Source: a virus
DNA: 64,000 nucleotides
Reading direction: 5' to 3' (one strand)
Virus record (IMG/VR): IMGVR_UViG_3300021376_000028
Coordinates: 21,678-85,677 of that record
Shown: one piece after another, positions 54,785-64,000 of the stretch
Numbering within the stretch: position 1 is the stretch's first letter
How the letters are laid out: every line of letters starts with the position of its first letter
The notes under the pieces: model-generated
Seen by the model: the letters and a program-made list of their open reading frames with translations, nothing else
What the model was told of the DNA's origin: nothing
The model's database searches: none
Made by a program: the position numbers and the translations under genes

Positions 54785-57700
54785 TACATTCCTCTATTCA
54801 AGCCATTATATGTTGTTATAACCCTTGATTCAAGACCGGCTTGTTTTTGGTTGGCTGGGACAACCTTTACATTGTATTCCCTCATCATTGAATTAAACCA
54901 TTCTTTTTCACCAATAAAGTTATCAACATAGAAGTTATAATTATGAGTACTTTCAGAATTTAGACTTTGTACTCCAACTCCTCCGTTTACAATTTTTGCA
55001 TATGTTGACATTGGTGGAACATACTTTGGTATTTCCGGGACAGAGATGTTGCTGACATAGCCACCGACTTTGTATTGTTTAGCCCCACTAAATATCCCTT
55101 TATTTATTCTTGAAAGGAGATCAATACCGTATTTATCAACTGATGCTTTGTTAATAACATATTCTCCGCCATGAAGAATTGCTGGCACTCCAAGGTCCGA
55201 CAGACCTGTGATCCGCCCCCCTTGGAAGCGTCCTTTTGCTCGGTACCCGTCTAAGTAAAGCTGTCTTTTTCTATAAACATCTTCTCCGCCGGGGAAAAAT
55301 TCTTTTCTTGATTTTGCATCCCAATCAAGCGGGTTACGAAGTGCCTTTTCCGATCTTGGCTTCCACCCCTCAAGTCTTAATTTTTTTGATTCATTTGGTT
55401 TTGCTATAGTAGTCCAGCCCCCAAGACCTACCGAATCTTTCTTAGTGTCAGCAGTTTTCTTGGTCCAGTTTTCGTCCATAAAATTAGAGTCCCAACCAAG
55501 AGCAGCCATTCTATTAGCAACCAGCATTTGTTGCAAAGGGGACGCTTGACCTGCTGTTTGTGGATTGCCGTATAGCAATGTACCGCCAAAGTCTTTCCAA
55601 GCTTTATTATTTATACTTAAGCCACCAGTTTTTTTCTTAGAAGTATAGCCAACTTTATCCGCGTCCTCTGCCCAGCCGTGCGCTGATTCTTTTGGCTGTA
55701 CCAAATTCCACCATTTTTCGGATAAACCACCGTTTTTCTTTTGTTTTTCAAATTCAGCTCTTTCTTGTGCAACTTGTTTGTTTTCCCCTATTTGTTTTCC
55801 AAATTCTTTTACAATTCCACCCTTAAAGAATCTTGGGATTAAACCACCAGTAAAACTTCCGTCAGGATCGGGCGGGAGACCTCTCTCGATCCGCAGCTGG
55901 TCTAGGAGTTCTTGTATCTCATCTTCTCTTGAACTTTGAATATATGCTATCTCTTCTGAACTCAAGACAAGGCGAATGTTGTTTAAGGTTCTGTTAACGT
56001 TTTCTCTCATCTCGTCCACGATCGCGGCCGTCTCTTCAATGGCTCTTCTTTCTGCTTCTCTATATGCCATTTCTGCATTTTCTAATTCAATGTCTCTCAT
56101 GGAGTCTGCATGCTGCTGAGTTTCAGATGTTTCAGCTCTTCTTGTGGAATTAGTTGCTATTCTTCTTGGCAGTGGTTGTGCCCATGGAGAAGAAGCACCA
56201 TCAGCGGCATCTGGATGTACTCTTGTATTTGTTGGAATCTTTTCTTGCAATGGTTTTAAGATTCCTCTAGCTTGGTTGCGATACTGCGCTAAGTGAGCAA
56301 CAACCGTTTCCACTCTTAATCTTTCATACATATCAGATAATGGATTCTTCTGTAGGGCAATATGACTGCCCCTCCAAAGGTCCAACATCTTTACTTTCCA
56401 GGGTATATTTAACCACGTTTGCGCAATATCGTTTTGGGTACCAGCGAGATCGCCCCCAGTTATTCGCCAGTCAACACCAGGCAACATCTCACGAACAGAC
56501 CGACCAAAATTCTCAGAAAAAGGATTTGTGCTACCTGATCTGGCCATAGTTATATTCCTAGGAACAATAACCCTATCAAAAAGAAATGCCATACTTTTGA
56601 GCATTGCTTTTAATGTAGAGCGGTTCGCCATCGGGTTCCTTGGGTCGTTTGCCGAATAGAGACCTGAAATTCCTATCTCATTCCCTCCAGTGTGATAACT
56701 CATAGAAATAAGTCTCCTAAACACTGCTTCAGACTGAGGGTCCGAAAGTAAGTTCATATCGCCCCTCGGGGCAAAGGCGGGATCCATATTCCTCAGGAAA
56801 TCTAGTATGTCTGTTCGTCTTTTTTCATCTAATAATTGAAAAACATTAAAGCCGTCAGGATCGGGGCCAAGACCAAAAACATATTCATTTCCTTTTTCTG
56901 CTTGTTTTATTATTCTTTTAATTTCATCTAAAGTCAATTCATTTGAGAACGGTATTGATCTACGAACAAATTCAGAAATTTTTTTTACAAGAACTGCGAC
57001 AGGATCTGTTTGATTTAACACATCTCTTATTCTTGTAGTAGAGTATAATTCATCAATTAATGCTCGACCTTCTTGATCTATCCGAAGACTTTCCCCGTAT
57101 TCTTGCCAAGTAAGAGGAATTCTTCTAGGTATACCTGGAATATCAGCCGCAGAAAGCGTCTGATTCGCTCCAGGCAAATTAGCCGAATACATCCGGTCAA
57201 GGGTTTGTCTAATTTCAGCAAGCCTATCTGAAGTAGTCAATGGACCATGAGAGCCAATCATTATTCCTCTTTCAACTTGGGTTGCAATCCTCATGGCTTC
57301 TTCTTGTTGTCTTAGCAACAACTCTCGCTGCTCCTCTAGCGCTCGTCTTTGTGGGCTTGTTGGTCTTGCTATGGGGTTCTTTAGTGTTGGTCTCAATTCA
57401 ACGGGCGTGAGGTCTCTCATCCTCCCTGGAGACAGTGGTCTATAGCCGAATGCTGGGAAACCCATCAGAGGATCTGAGCGTTGGCTGGGTGATTGCGGAC
57501 GTTGATAAATCCACCGATCAATTCCCAGATAGTCGTCCACGACGCGCCTATAATTGGAAGTTATATTTGTGTCTAATATTGGATTATTGAGACCAAAATA
57601 AGACCTAAAATTATTTGGTATATTTTTTATATAATTAGTAAAATTAGAATATTTTTGTATTAAAAGACTGCCAAGAGTTCGGCTTACAAACCTTTCAGCA

Positions 57701-60700
57701 AAAAACTTTTGAAGAAATGACTCATATTGTGGCGGTTCATCTGGTAAAAAAGCGTCACGAAATGATGGGGGTCTTGGGATTCGGGCGGGACCTCGGAAAA
57801 ATCGATCAATTGAGTAATTCCGATTGGCCGGTTGTGATCTCAAAAAATCAAGAAGCTCTTCCCTTCGCTCACTTGCCACTAAAGCATTGAAAATTGGGCT
57901 AGGGGGATCTCCTTGCATCTGTCCCCAAGGAGGGCGGGGAATATCAGATCCAGGTCTCAATATATCAAAGGCCGCACTTCGCCACCGAGGGGGGGAAGTT
58001 CCATAAGAAACATTTATAAAAGTATCTTCCAACTCACGAACACTGCCAAAGTGTTCTTTGGCCATTTTCCTATAAGCCAATTGATCTTTAATAGCTTTTA
58101 AGTTCAATTTTGCTGGTTTAATAAATTTATTAATTAAAGGTTCTTTTATTTGCATTTTTGGCATTACCTGCCCTTGCATAAAAGATCCAAGCTTGCTTAA
58201 TTCTGGAGTTGCATAAAGCCCCAGAGCTCCCGCAACCGATGAGGGTGTCTTTGAAAGAGAATTGCCAAGATTCATTCTTGCGTACAATTCATCGCCCCGT
58301 CCCGCAAGGGATTTAGAAATCCTAGAAACTAGATTTGGTGCAACCTTTGTGCCAACTGTTTTTGCAATTGGTTTTAATAGTTTTGCACCCGTTAGAAGAG
58401 CAACAACAGCACCGGCAAGAATACCAACCTCTTTCAGCCTTCCCTTTCCAGATACTTTTTCACCAGTTTCAATATCTTTGCCAAAAACGACTCTTGATGC
58501 AATTGGCAATAATTCAATTGGGTTTATCAAACGAGCTCCAAAACCGAAAGCTTTCCAAGCTTTACCAAAAGTTGAGTTTTGAAAGTCTTCTCTTATTTTT
58601 GCAAGTTTTTGGTCTTTTAATGGATCTGTGTAAGAAACGCTTGGCGTTTTCGCACTCGCAGCAAATTGTGCAGGGTTGTTAACTGCATATCTGATTCTGT
58701 CTCCAATATCTTCTTTGTCTGTTTTTTTCTTTGCTTTTGTTATTGGAGTTAAACCAACTTTGCCTTTTGATTCATCAAGAATCCCGCCCTTTGCTGAACC
58801 GACTCTTCCACCCGTAAAATAACCTTTTGTTTTATCGAATACGCCTTGATTGATATTTTGAAGCATTCCGCTACCATATTTATCAACAGCACTCTTTCTT
58901 ACAACATATTCTCCACCATGTAGAACTGCGGGAATTCCCTGATGCATTGGACCGGTCGTTGGACCGCCTCCTGAATAATTAATTGGACCTCCGTGGAAGG
59001 CTATCGGAGTTTTACCTCTTGAACCACCAGCATTTTGTTTGAGACCACCAGCATTCTGTTTGAATTGGTTTGGGTTGATGTTTGTTGGGTATAGAGAAAC
59101 CTCAACAAGTGATGGGTTAAGATATGCCTTATTTATAAAACCACTCAACTCATCTGTAGCAACCTTTGTCCAGTCTCGCCAAGGGTCTGTTGACTTTGAA
59201 CGAGTTCTTGACCAGTACAAACCCACAGCAGCATGGTGACCAGTATCGGACAATGCTCCCCGTGCGCCTGAACCTGCTCCTGGTGCGCCCGTTGTTGTTG
59301 TCGTTGTTGTTGATTCACCAGCGGCTTCAAGTTCAGCCATTGTATCTTTAATTGCTTTTTTAACCGCTTCTTTGATTGCCAGTTTTTCAAGAGATTTGTT
59401 CATTTTTTGAACAACGCCGTCCATTGCAGAGCCTATTCCTGTTTGCGCCTTCAAAAGTTCTTGTTTTACAGATTCATTGGCATCAGCAATTGCTTTTGTG
59501 AAAAGACTCTTCAAACTCTTTGGATCGTCTCCTTGGTATTTTGATTCAAGATATGTATTTAAAGCATCAAGACCTGTCCCATAAGCGGTCTGGATAGAAC
59601 CACCAGGGGCGAATGCCGCTGTAATTGCGGTTCCTTGACCGGTGAGCATTTGTCCTGTAATACCCAAAAGCGATTGAGCATTTCCACCAGTTCCGGTATC
59701 AAGACCAAATTTATTTCTGGCTACAGTAATGAGGCTATCAAAACCTGCGGAGAAGAAACCAACGGCTCCGGTTGTGGAATCCATACCGGCTTGTATTTGT
59801 GCTGGAAGGGCTGTAAAGAAATTCTGAAATGCCGTAGATATATCTGAAGATGTTGTTTTTGCTCGCTCCGCAATTGTTTTAAATCTTGTTTCAAAGTCTT
59901 GTTGCGAGATCGCCCCCAGCGATGTTTGTGTTGAAATAAATGTTTCAAGTTCCTTGATTGATTCATCAAACAGTTTTGAAGCTTCTTCCCTTTGATTTCT
60001 TATTATTGTTATTGCATTTGATCTGTTATATGACTGCAATTCTTTTGTGCGCTCTTTTTCAAGATTATTCATTTCATCAGTGAAATCTTGCTGGGTCTTC
60101 ATTTCCTCTAAATCAAGATTTCTTGCATCGTCAATACGACCTTCATAAATAGCAAGCGCCCTGTTCTTTTGGTAGTTTTGACTTTGTAATTCTCTTTCTC
60201 TTCTTCTCTTTCTCCTATCAGCTTCATATTCTTCTGTTTTTGTAAGTCTTTCTTCTGCTTCCGCGAGGGCTTCAATACCAGCAATTTGATCATCAAAAAC
60301 CTTAAGAGCAGCGTCTTTTTGTTGATTAAGAGCATCAACCAGCTCATTACCCAATTGAGATAATGTATTGCTGAGGTTAGAAACAACAGCATCATAGAAA
60401 CTCTTTCTTACTTCTTCTTTGGCTTGTGCTGTGGCCTGAGACACCGCTTCTGCAATTTTTTTACCAGCAGCATTGGCGGCTGCTGGATCTTTGAAAGAGT
60501 TCAAAAATGCTTTTAAGAGACCCTTGCCAACTCCTGGCATTAGCGTCTCAATCTTCTCTCCTAACTTTTTTATGCCGACCTTTGCCTGATCGCCTAAGTT
60601 TCTAATGACATTAGAAGTTTTACCAATTAATCCATTAATTTTATCTCCAACAAAATCAATTGCTCCAGAAATACCGTTTTGCATTGCTTGTAAAGCACCA

Positions 60701-63700
60701 CGGATCTTGCCCCCCAACCCTGGGATCCAGCCAAGTCCTTTGGCAAGAAATTTAAGAGCTTCAAAGAAAAGGTTGTTAATGGCTTTTAATGACCATCTAG
60801 CCGCATTAACAACACCAATAGGAATTTGTTCAAGCAGGTTAACTGCCGATATAGCCAAGAGGGTGATAATTTCAATTACCAGTGGCGCGAAGTACTGTGT
60901 TAGGAAATTCAAAAGCATCTTAAAAAGTTTTTTCAACCCTTCTCCAATCTGGCTAAATGCTTTTTCAATCATTTCACCACCCTTGGTTGAGTCACCTTTG
61001 AATTTTTCAAACAAGCCCCTAACCAAAAGAATAAATCCACCGATCACTTTCCAGACAGCTGATGCAATAGTTTTGAAAACGTTTAATGCAACGCTTACAA
61101 ATGGAACAACATATTTTTCAACAAACTCTTTAATGTTTTCGGCGGCCTTTTTAACATTTTGGCTGAACCTTTCAAGCCCTTTACCCATATCGTCCATTGA
61201 TTCTCCGCCCTCTTTTCCTGCTCCGAGGAAACCTGCAAAAAGATCAAAAAATGGGGCAAGGAGCGCAATTGCAGTATCTTTAACCACAAGAAGTGTTTTT
61301 TTGAAATTTTCCATTGCTCTTTTACCAGCTTCACCAAAATTACCAATAGTTTTTTTAATTGTGAAGAAGCCAGTAATGATTAATCCAATAACAAACAAAA
61401 TTGGCAAGCCAACTTTGGGAATTCTTAATAAACCTTGGACAAGAGATGTGAGCGCTTGGTCTGCAACCATACCGAACTGACCCATGTTGTATGTAAGTTG
61501 GTTTATCAAACCAGAAGACAAGAAGCCTGCCTGTCTTTGCAAACCGGCACTTGCTTTTTGAGCCCCACTCCTGAATCTATCTCTAAAAGTAGGTCCGGTT
61601 CCATCCCCCCTAAGCCCAGAACCTGCTGCTCTTAAACCAGCAAGCGCTGCTGCTCCTCGGGACGCGCCAGATGCTTTTGCATCTTCCATTGCTTGTTTAG
61701 CAGCTTCTCTTAATTTTCCTAAGCCAGTAGTGGCCGTAACAAAAACATTGGTTATTGTTTTACCAAAAGGTATAAAGCCAAGAGCAAAACTTGCTATTCT
61801 TCCATGAGCAAAAATAATGTGTTTTGCAAATTGGGCACTTCCAAGACCAAACATTTTAACAGCAATACGAGCCGCTTCCAAACCTTTTATTAAACCTGTA
61901 GTATCAAGTCCAAAATTTTGTCTAATTCCTGAAAGGGCAGGATTCGTTACAAGATTTCCTTGTGCATTGCGGACATTCAGAGGTGTAGAATGAACAGTTA
62001 ATGCTCCGTAAATGTTTCCAATACTTGCAATATTTTTTGTAAGCCTATCAAAGAGTTTACGAGCTGCTTCACCGGCTTTCTTTTGTCCTTCTGTTGCTGT
62101 TAGCTGTTGTCCTTCAATTATCGTTCTTTCAAGATTTGCAATGAAATCTATTGCTGATTTTCTTAAAAGACCGCGAACTGCCAAGATTGGCGCAAGGGCT
62201 GGCCCAACAGTTACGCCTACGCCAAGTCTCGCAGGGGTAAGACCTGCAAAGAATCTTCGCACTCGCCCAGGAGTTCTACCGGGAGGCGTTGGACCGCTTG
62301 GAGGCGTTGGACCGCTTGGAGGCGTTGGGGGTGGACCGCTTGGAGGCGTTGGACCGCTTGGAGGCGTTGGACCGCTTGGAGGCGTTGGGGGTGTTGGGGG
62401 AGTGCTCCCTCCACCGGCTCCTCCTCTTGCTGATCTGGCGGCCCTTACTGCCGCAACTGTTTCTTTTATGTCAGAAATTTCATCACGAATTAGTATTTCA
62501 GCTTCATCAAGTTCATCATCAATTATTGTTCCAAAAAACTCAATAGCTTCTGAAGTGTCTCGTATCCCATCTGAAATGTCATGTACCTCGGTGCTGACTC
62601 TGTGTCTAAGGTCTTCCATTTCTTCACCAACTCTTTTGACCCATTGTTCAATATCAACACCCTCAATTTGAGTAACCGGCAGCGCCCCCAGTGCTGTAAT
62701 TAAATCACTTAATTCATCAATTGTTGCTGTTTTAATTTTTGACAAACGATCTTTAATGTTGTCAATTGAATCTTTAAAGATTCTTGCTGGTTTACCAAGT
62801 TCTTCTGTTGCCACAGCAATCATTGAATCAATGTCCATACCCGAGTATGAACGACCAGTGAATTTTTGCAACTGGGCGATAAGATCAATAATTTGCTCAG
62901 ATGTTCTGCTTTCTATTCTATAAAATTCTTCAATTAATTCATGAATCACATAATCAAATTCATCAGCAAAATCTGGAATGGGAGTGGAGGCAACATCGTC
63001 AGCAACATCTGTGATGGTCTCTTTAGCAACCTCTATCTTTCTTTCAACCTCAACCGCAACTTCTTTCAAAGCTTCGGCTGGTGTTTTTGCAACATCGGCT
63101 GGTACGGGCACCGGCTTGATTTCTGCTGTTGCTGTTTCAATTGGTTCTATAGCAACAGTTGTTATTGATGCATCAACAACAATACCCATCTCTTTAAGTT
63201 TTGCGACAAGCGCTTGAATCTTTTGTGCAGAGTTTCCACCAGCAGCCTTACCTCTTACATCAAAAGCACGAAGAATATATCTTAATGTGTCGCTTTGGAA
63301 CTCAGCAAAGTTTTGAGAAGCAACTCCTGTTTCAATAATTTGCTGTTTAATTCTTTCAGCCAAAATAAGTCTTTCATCTCTGCTTATACCAAACCCTAAA
63401 CTAGCTGTTTTTGATGGAGCGCCAGCAACTGTCTTTTCTGGAGTTGTCGGCGTGGAGACTGCAGTTTCCTTTGGTTGGAATCTTGATATGGTTCTTGCCT
63501 TTGCCTTTGCAAGATCCATTTCTTCATTAAGAGTTTTTTGGAACAGAACGAGGCGCTTAAATAATTCTTCTATACCTCCACCTTTTTCAAATATTTTAAT
63601 GTTTTTAAGTTTTGCAAACGCCTCAATTGGATTTCTAAGGGCATCTTGAATTGTTAAACCAATCTTTGCTAATTCATCTTTTAATTTTGAAACTTCATCT

Positions 63701-64000
63701 ATTGCCAAAGAGCCAGCAGTTGTCGCTATTACATCAAGCCCTTTACCTTGGGCTTTAAGCGTCTCTAAGAACGCAATAAGCACATCTTGTGCAACTTGCA
63801 AAGATTCTTCAATTTCGGCATTAATTTGACCCAATACCGTTGGACCGTCTGGAACGGCGGCACTTAAAGATTTTGGTCGTGCAGATCTTGGCAGGTCAGT
63901 AGGTTGTTTCTTAAATTCCTCAAGAGGTCTGAATGGAATATCCATTAAAGGCTGCATTGCCGCAAACAGGTCAGGGTATGAGAGGCTCTTGTATTCAGCT
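54784..64000 (-). CDS. Tape-measure protein with lytic-transglycosylase-like segment (partial at right edge)
   Basis: At least 3,057 residues counted from ATG 63957. The frame stays open to the window edge (AEYKSLSYPDLFAAM upstream), so the true start probably lies outside and the gene is partial here. It has coiled-coil and helical regions, a TPPSGP-type proline repeat at about 515-560, hydrophobic spans near 850 and 1020, and two copies of IPAVLHGGEYV (about 1680 and 2930), typical of tape measures. Near 2745-2820 a segment resembles an Rpf-type transglycosylase (QPKESAHGW with Glu at about 2757, GGLSINNKAWKDFGG, MLVANRMAALGW). It sets tail length (about 0.15 nm per residue gives roughly 460 nm) and may help pierce the wall. 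Confidence 0.88.
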   Translation of the reverse strand, partial: AEYKSLSYPDLFAAMQPLMDIPFRPLEEFKKQPTDLPRSARPKSLSAAVPDGPTVLGQINAEIEESLQVAQDVLIAFLETLKAQGKGLDVIATTAGSLAIDEVSKLKDELAKIGLTIQDALRNPIEAFAKLKNIKIFEKGGGIEELFKRLVLFQKTLNEEMDLAKAKARTISRFQPKETAVSTPTTPEKTVAGAPSKTASLGFGISRDERLILAERIKQQIIETGVASQNFAEFQSDTLRYILRAFDVRGKAAGGNSAQKIQALVAKLKEMGIVVDASITTVAIEPIETATAEIKPVPVPADVAKTPAEALKEVAVEVERKIEVAKETITDVADDVASTPIPDFADEFDYVIHELIEEFYRIESRTSEQIIDLIAQLQKFTGRSYSGMDIDSMIAVATEELGKPARIFKDSIDNIKDRLSKIKTATIDELSDLITALGALPVTQIEGVDIEQWVKRVGEEMEDLRHRVSTEVHDISDGIRDTSEAIEFFGTIIDDELDEAEILIRDEISDIKETVAAVRAARSARGGAGGGSTPPTPPTPPSGPTPPSGPTPPSGPPPTPPSGPTPPSGPTPPGRTPGRVRRFFAGLTPARLGVGVTVGPALAPILAVRGLLRKSAIDFIANLERTIIEGQQLTATEGQKKAGEAARKLFDRLTKNIASIGNIYGALTVHSTPLNVRNAQGNLVTNPALSGIRQNFGLDTTGLIKGLEAARIAVKMFGLGSAQFAKHIIFAHGRIASFALGFIPFGKTITNVFVTATTGLGKLREAAKQAMEDAKASGASRGAAALAGLRAAGSGLRGDGTGPTFRDRFRSGAQKASAGLQRQAGFLSSGLINQLTYNMGQFGMVADQALTSLVQGLLRIPKVGLPILFVIGLIITGFFTIKKTIGNFGEAGKRAMENFKKTLLVVKDTAIALLAPFFDLFAGFLGAGKEGGESMDDMGKGLERFSQNVKKAAENIKEFVEKYVVPFVSVALNVFKTIASAVWKVIGGFILLVRGLFEKFKGDSTKGGEMIEKAFSQIGEGLKKLFKMLLNFLTQYFAPLVIEIITLLAISAVNLLEQIPIGVVNAARWSLKAINNLFFEALKFLAKGLGWIPGLGGKIRGALQAMQNGISGAIDFVGDKINGLIGKTSNVIRNLGDQAKVGIKKLGEKIETLMPGVGKGLLKAFLNSFKDPAAANAAGKKIAEAVSQATAQAKEEVRKSFYDAVVSNLSNTLSQLGNELVDALNQQKDAALKVFDDQIAGIEALAEAEERLTKTEEYEADRRKRRRERELQSQNYQKNRALAIYEGRIDDARNLDLEEMKTQQDFTDEMNNLEKERTKELQSYNRSNAITIIRNQREEASKLFDESIKELETFISTQTSLGAISQQDFETRFKTIAERAKTTSSDISTAFQNFFTALPAQIQAGMDSTTGAVGFFSAGFDSLITVARNKFGLDTGTGGNAQSLLGITGQMLTGQGTAITAAFAPGGSIQTAYGTGLDALNTYLESKYQGDDPKSLKSLFTKAIADANESVKQELLKAQTGIGSAMDGVVQKMNKSLEKLAIKEAVKKAIKDTMAELEAAGESTTTTTTTGAPGAGSGARGALSDTGHHAAVGLYWSRTRSKSTDPWRDWTKVATDELSGFINKAYLNPSLVEVSLYPTNINPNQFKQNAGGLKQNAGGSRGKTPIAFHGGPINYSGGGPTTGPMHQGIPAVLHGGEYVVRKSAVDKYGSGMLQNINQGVFDKTKGYFTGGRVGSAKGGILDESKGKVGLTPITKAKKKTDKEDIGDRIRYAVNNPAQFAASAKTPSVSYTDPLKDQKLAKIREDFQNSTFGKAWKAFGFGARLINPIELLPIASRVVFGKDIETGEKVSGKGRLKEVGILAGAVVALLTGAKLLKPIAKTVGTKVAPNLVSRISKSLAGRGDELYARMNLGNSLSKTPSSVAGALGLYATPELSKLGSFMQGQVMPKMQIKEPLINKFIKPAKLNLKAIKDQLAYRKMAKEHFGSVRELEDTFINVSYGTSPPRWRSAAFDILRPGSDIPRPPWGQMQGDPPSPIFNALVASERREELLDFLRSQPANRNYSIDRFFRGPARIPRPPSFRDAFLPDEPPQYESFLQKFFAERFVSRTLGSLLIQKYSNFTNYIKNIPNNFRSYFGLNNPILDTNITSNYRRVVDDYLGIDRWIYQRPQSPSQRSDPLMGFPAFGYRPLSPGRMRDLTPVELRPTLKNPIARPTSPQRRALEEQRELLLRQQEEAMRIATQVERGIMIGSHGPLTTSDRLAEIRQTLDRMYSANLPGANQTLSAADIPGIPRRIPLTWQEYGESLRIDQEGRALIDELYSTTRIRDVLNQTDPVAVLVKKISEFVRRSIPFSNELTLDEIKRIIKQAEKGNEYVFGLGPDPDGFNVFQLLDEKRRTDILDFLRNMDPAFAPRGDMNLLSDPQSEAVFRRLISMSYHTGGNEIGISGLYSANDPRNPMANRSTLKAMLKSMAFLFDRVIVPRNITMARSGSTNPFSENFGRSVREMLPGVDWRITGGDLAGTQNDIAQTWLNIPWKVKMLDLWRGSHIALQKNPLSDMYERLRVETVVAHLAQYRNQARGILKPLQEKIPTNTRVHPDAADGASSPWAQPLPRRIATNSTRRAETSETQQHADSMRDIELENAEMAYREAERRAIEETAAIVDEMRENVNRTLNNIRLVLSSEEIAYIQSSREDEIQELLDQLRIERGLPPDPDGSFTGGLIPRFFKGGIVKEFGKQIGENKQVAQERAEFEKQKKNGGLSEKWWNLVQPKESAHGWAEDADKVGYTSKKKTGGLSINNKAWKDFGGTLLYGNPQTAGQASPLQQMLVANRMAALGWDSNFMDENWTKKTADTKKDSVGLGGWTTIAKPNESKKLRLEGWKPRSEKALRNPLDWDAKSRKEFFPGGEDVYRKRQLYLDGYRAKGRFQGGRITGLSDLGVPAILHGGEYVINKASVDKYGIDLLSRINKGIFSGAKQYKVGGYVSNISVPEIPKYVPPMSTYAKIVNGGVGVQSLNSESTHNYNFYVDNFIGEKEWFNSMMREYNVKVVPANQKQAGLESRVITTYNGLNRGM

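Noticed and set aside
60605-61480. 291-residue rightward ORF inside the tape measure
   Set aside because: It overlaps the tape measure completely on the opposite strand, has no ribosome site and a proline/serine-biased composition typical of an antisense shadow.
62217-62671. Long rightward ORF with PLGGVG repeats
   Set aside because: It is the complementary reading of the proline-rich tape-measure repeat; codon pattern follows the leftward gene.

Overview
The window is an AT-rich tailed-phage (Caudoviricetes) genome segment whose host is almost certainly an actinobacterium. It encodes two WhiB-like iron-sulfur proteins and a secreted lysin with an Rpf-type transglycosylase fold, both of which are essentially limited to Actinobacteria and their phages. 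The tail tape-measure protein is more than 3,000 residues long, which implies a siphovirus with a very long tail. The three clear tRNA genes read A-ending codons (AAA, AUA, UUA). That fits an AT-rich phage growing in a host with a different, probably GC-richer, codon usage. Species and genus cannot be named from sequence alone.

Layout. Positions 1-1313 hold two rightward, GC-rich, paralogous moron-like cassettes. Each has its own inverted repeats, a putative operator, a leaderless promoter, one small ORF, a double terminator and an identical 57-bp tail that contains a perfect hairpin. Everything from about 1.86 kb to the right edge is transcribed leftward. From right to left this gives the tail module (tape measure, two paralogous distal-tail proteins, a 1,306-residue LamG/PA14 protein, an S74-type fibre and one more tail protein at 47-64 kb) and an HNH endonuclease. 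Next come a metallophosphatase, a MerR-like regulator and a WhiB protein. The replication module spans 34-44 kb: DnaB-type helicase, Toprim primase, likely SSB, a HAD 5'-nucleotidase, DnaE-type polymerase III alpha and a RecA-like ATPase. Glycosyltransferases and methyltransferases are interleaved with it. The next block (29-33.5 kb) carries cytosine and adenine DNA methyltransferases, a deoxyribosyltransferase, a Cas4/RecB-like nuclease and a RuvC-like resolvase. Packaging genes (small and large terminase) and further glycosyltransferases lie at 23.4-28.3 kb.

The left third (2-23 kb) is accessory. It has dozens of small, tightly overlapping ORFs, many with zinc-ribbon cysteines or a single membrane span, and two paralogous families that were duplicated together. 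It also holds a ParB-like protein, a WhiB protein, a GHKL-ATPase-like protein with an HExxH motif, an HNH endonuclease and the Rpf-type lysin. Between 7.97 and 11.83 kb the tRNA genes are interleaved with strongly folded non-coding stretches, including a tRNA-like element interrupted in its anticodon loop and a roughly 290-nt unexplained structured region.

Most genes overlap by 1-14 bp (ATGA, TAATG, GTGA junctions) and have AGGAGG-like ribosome sites, so long coupled operons are likely. Visible breaks are hairpin terminators near 1.87, 3.0, 22.2 and 24.29 kb, plus GC-rich hairpins at 14.35 and 41.34 kb. Capsid and portal genes are not in the window and presumably lie to the right. All functional assignments rest on motifs read by eye; no database search was possible.
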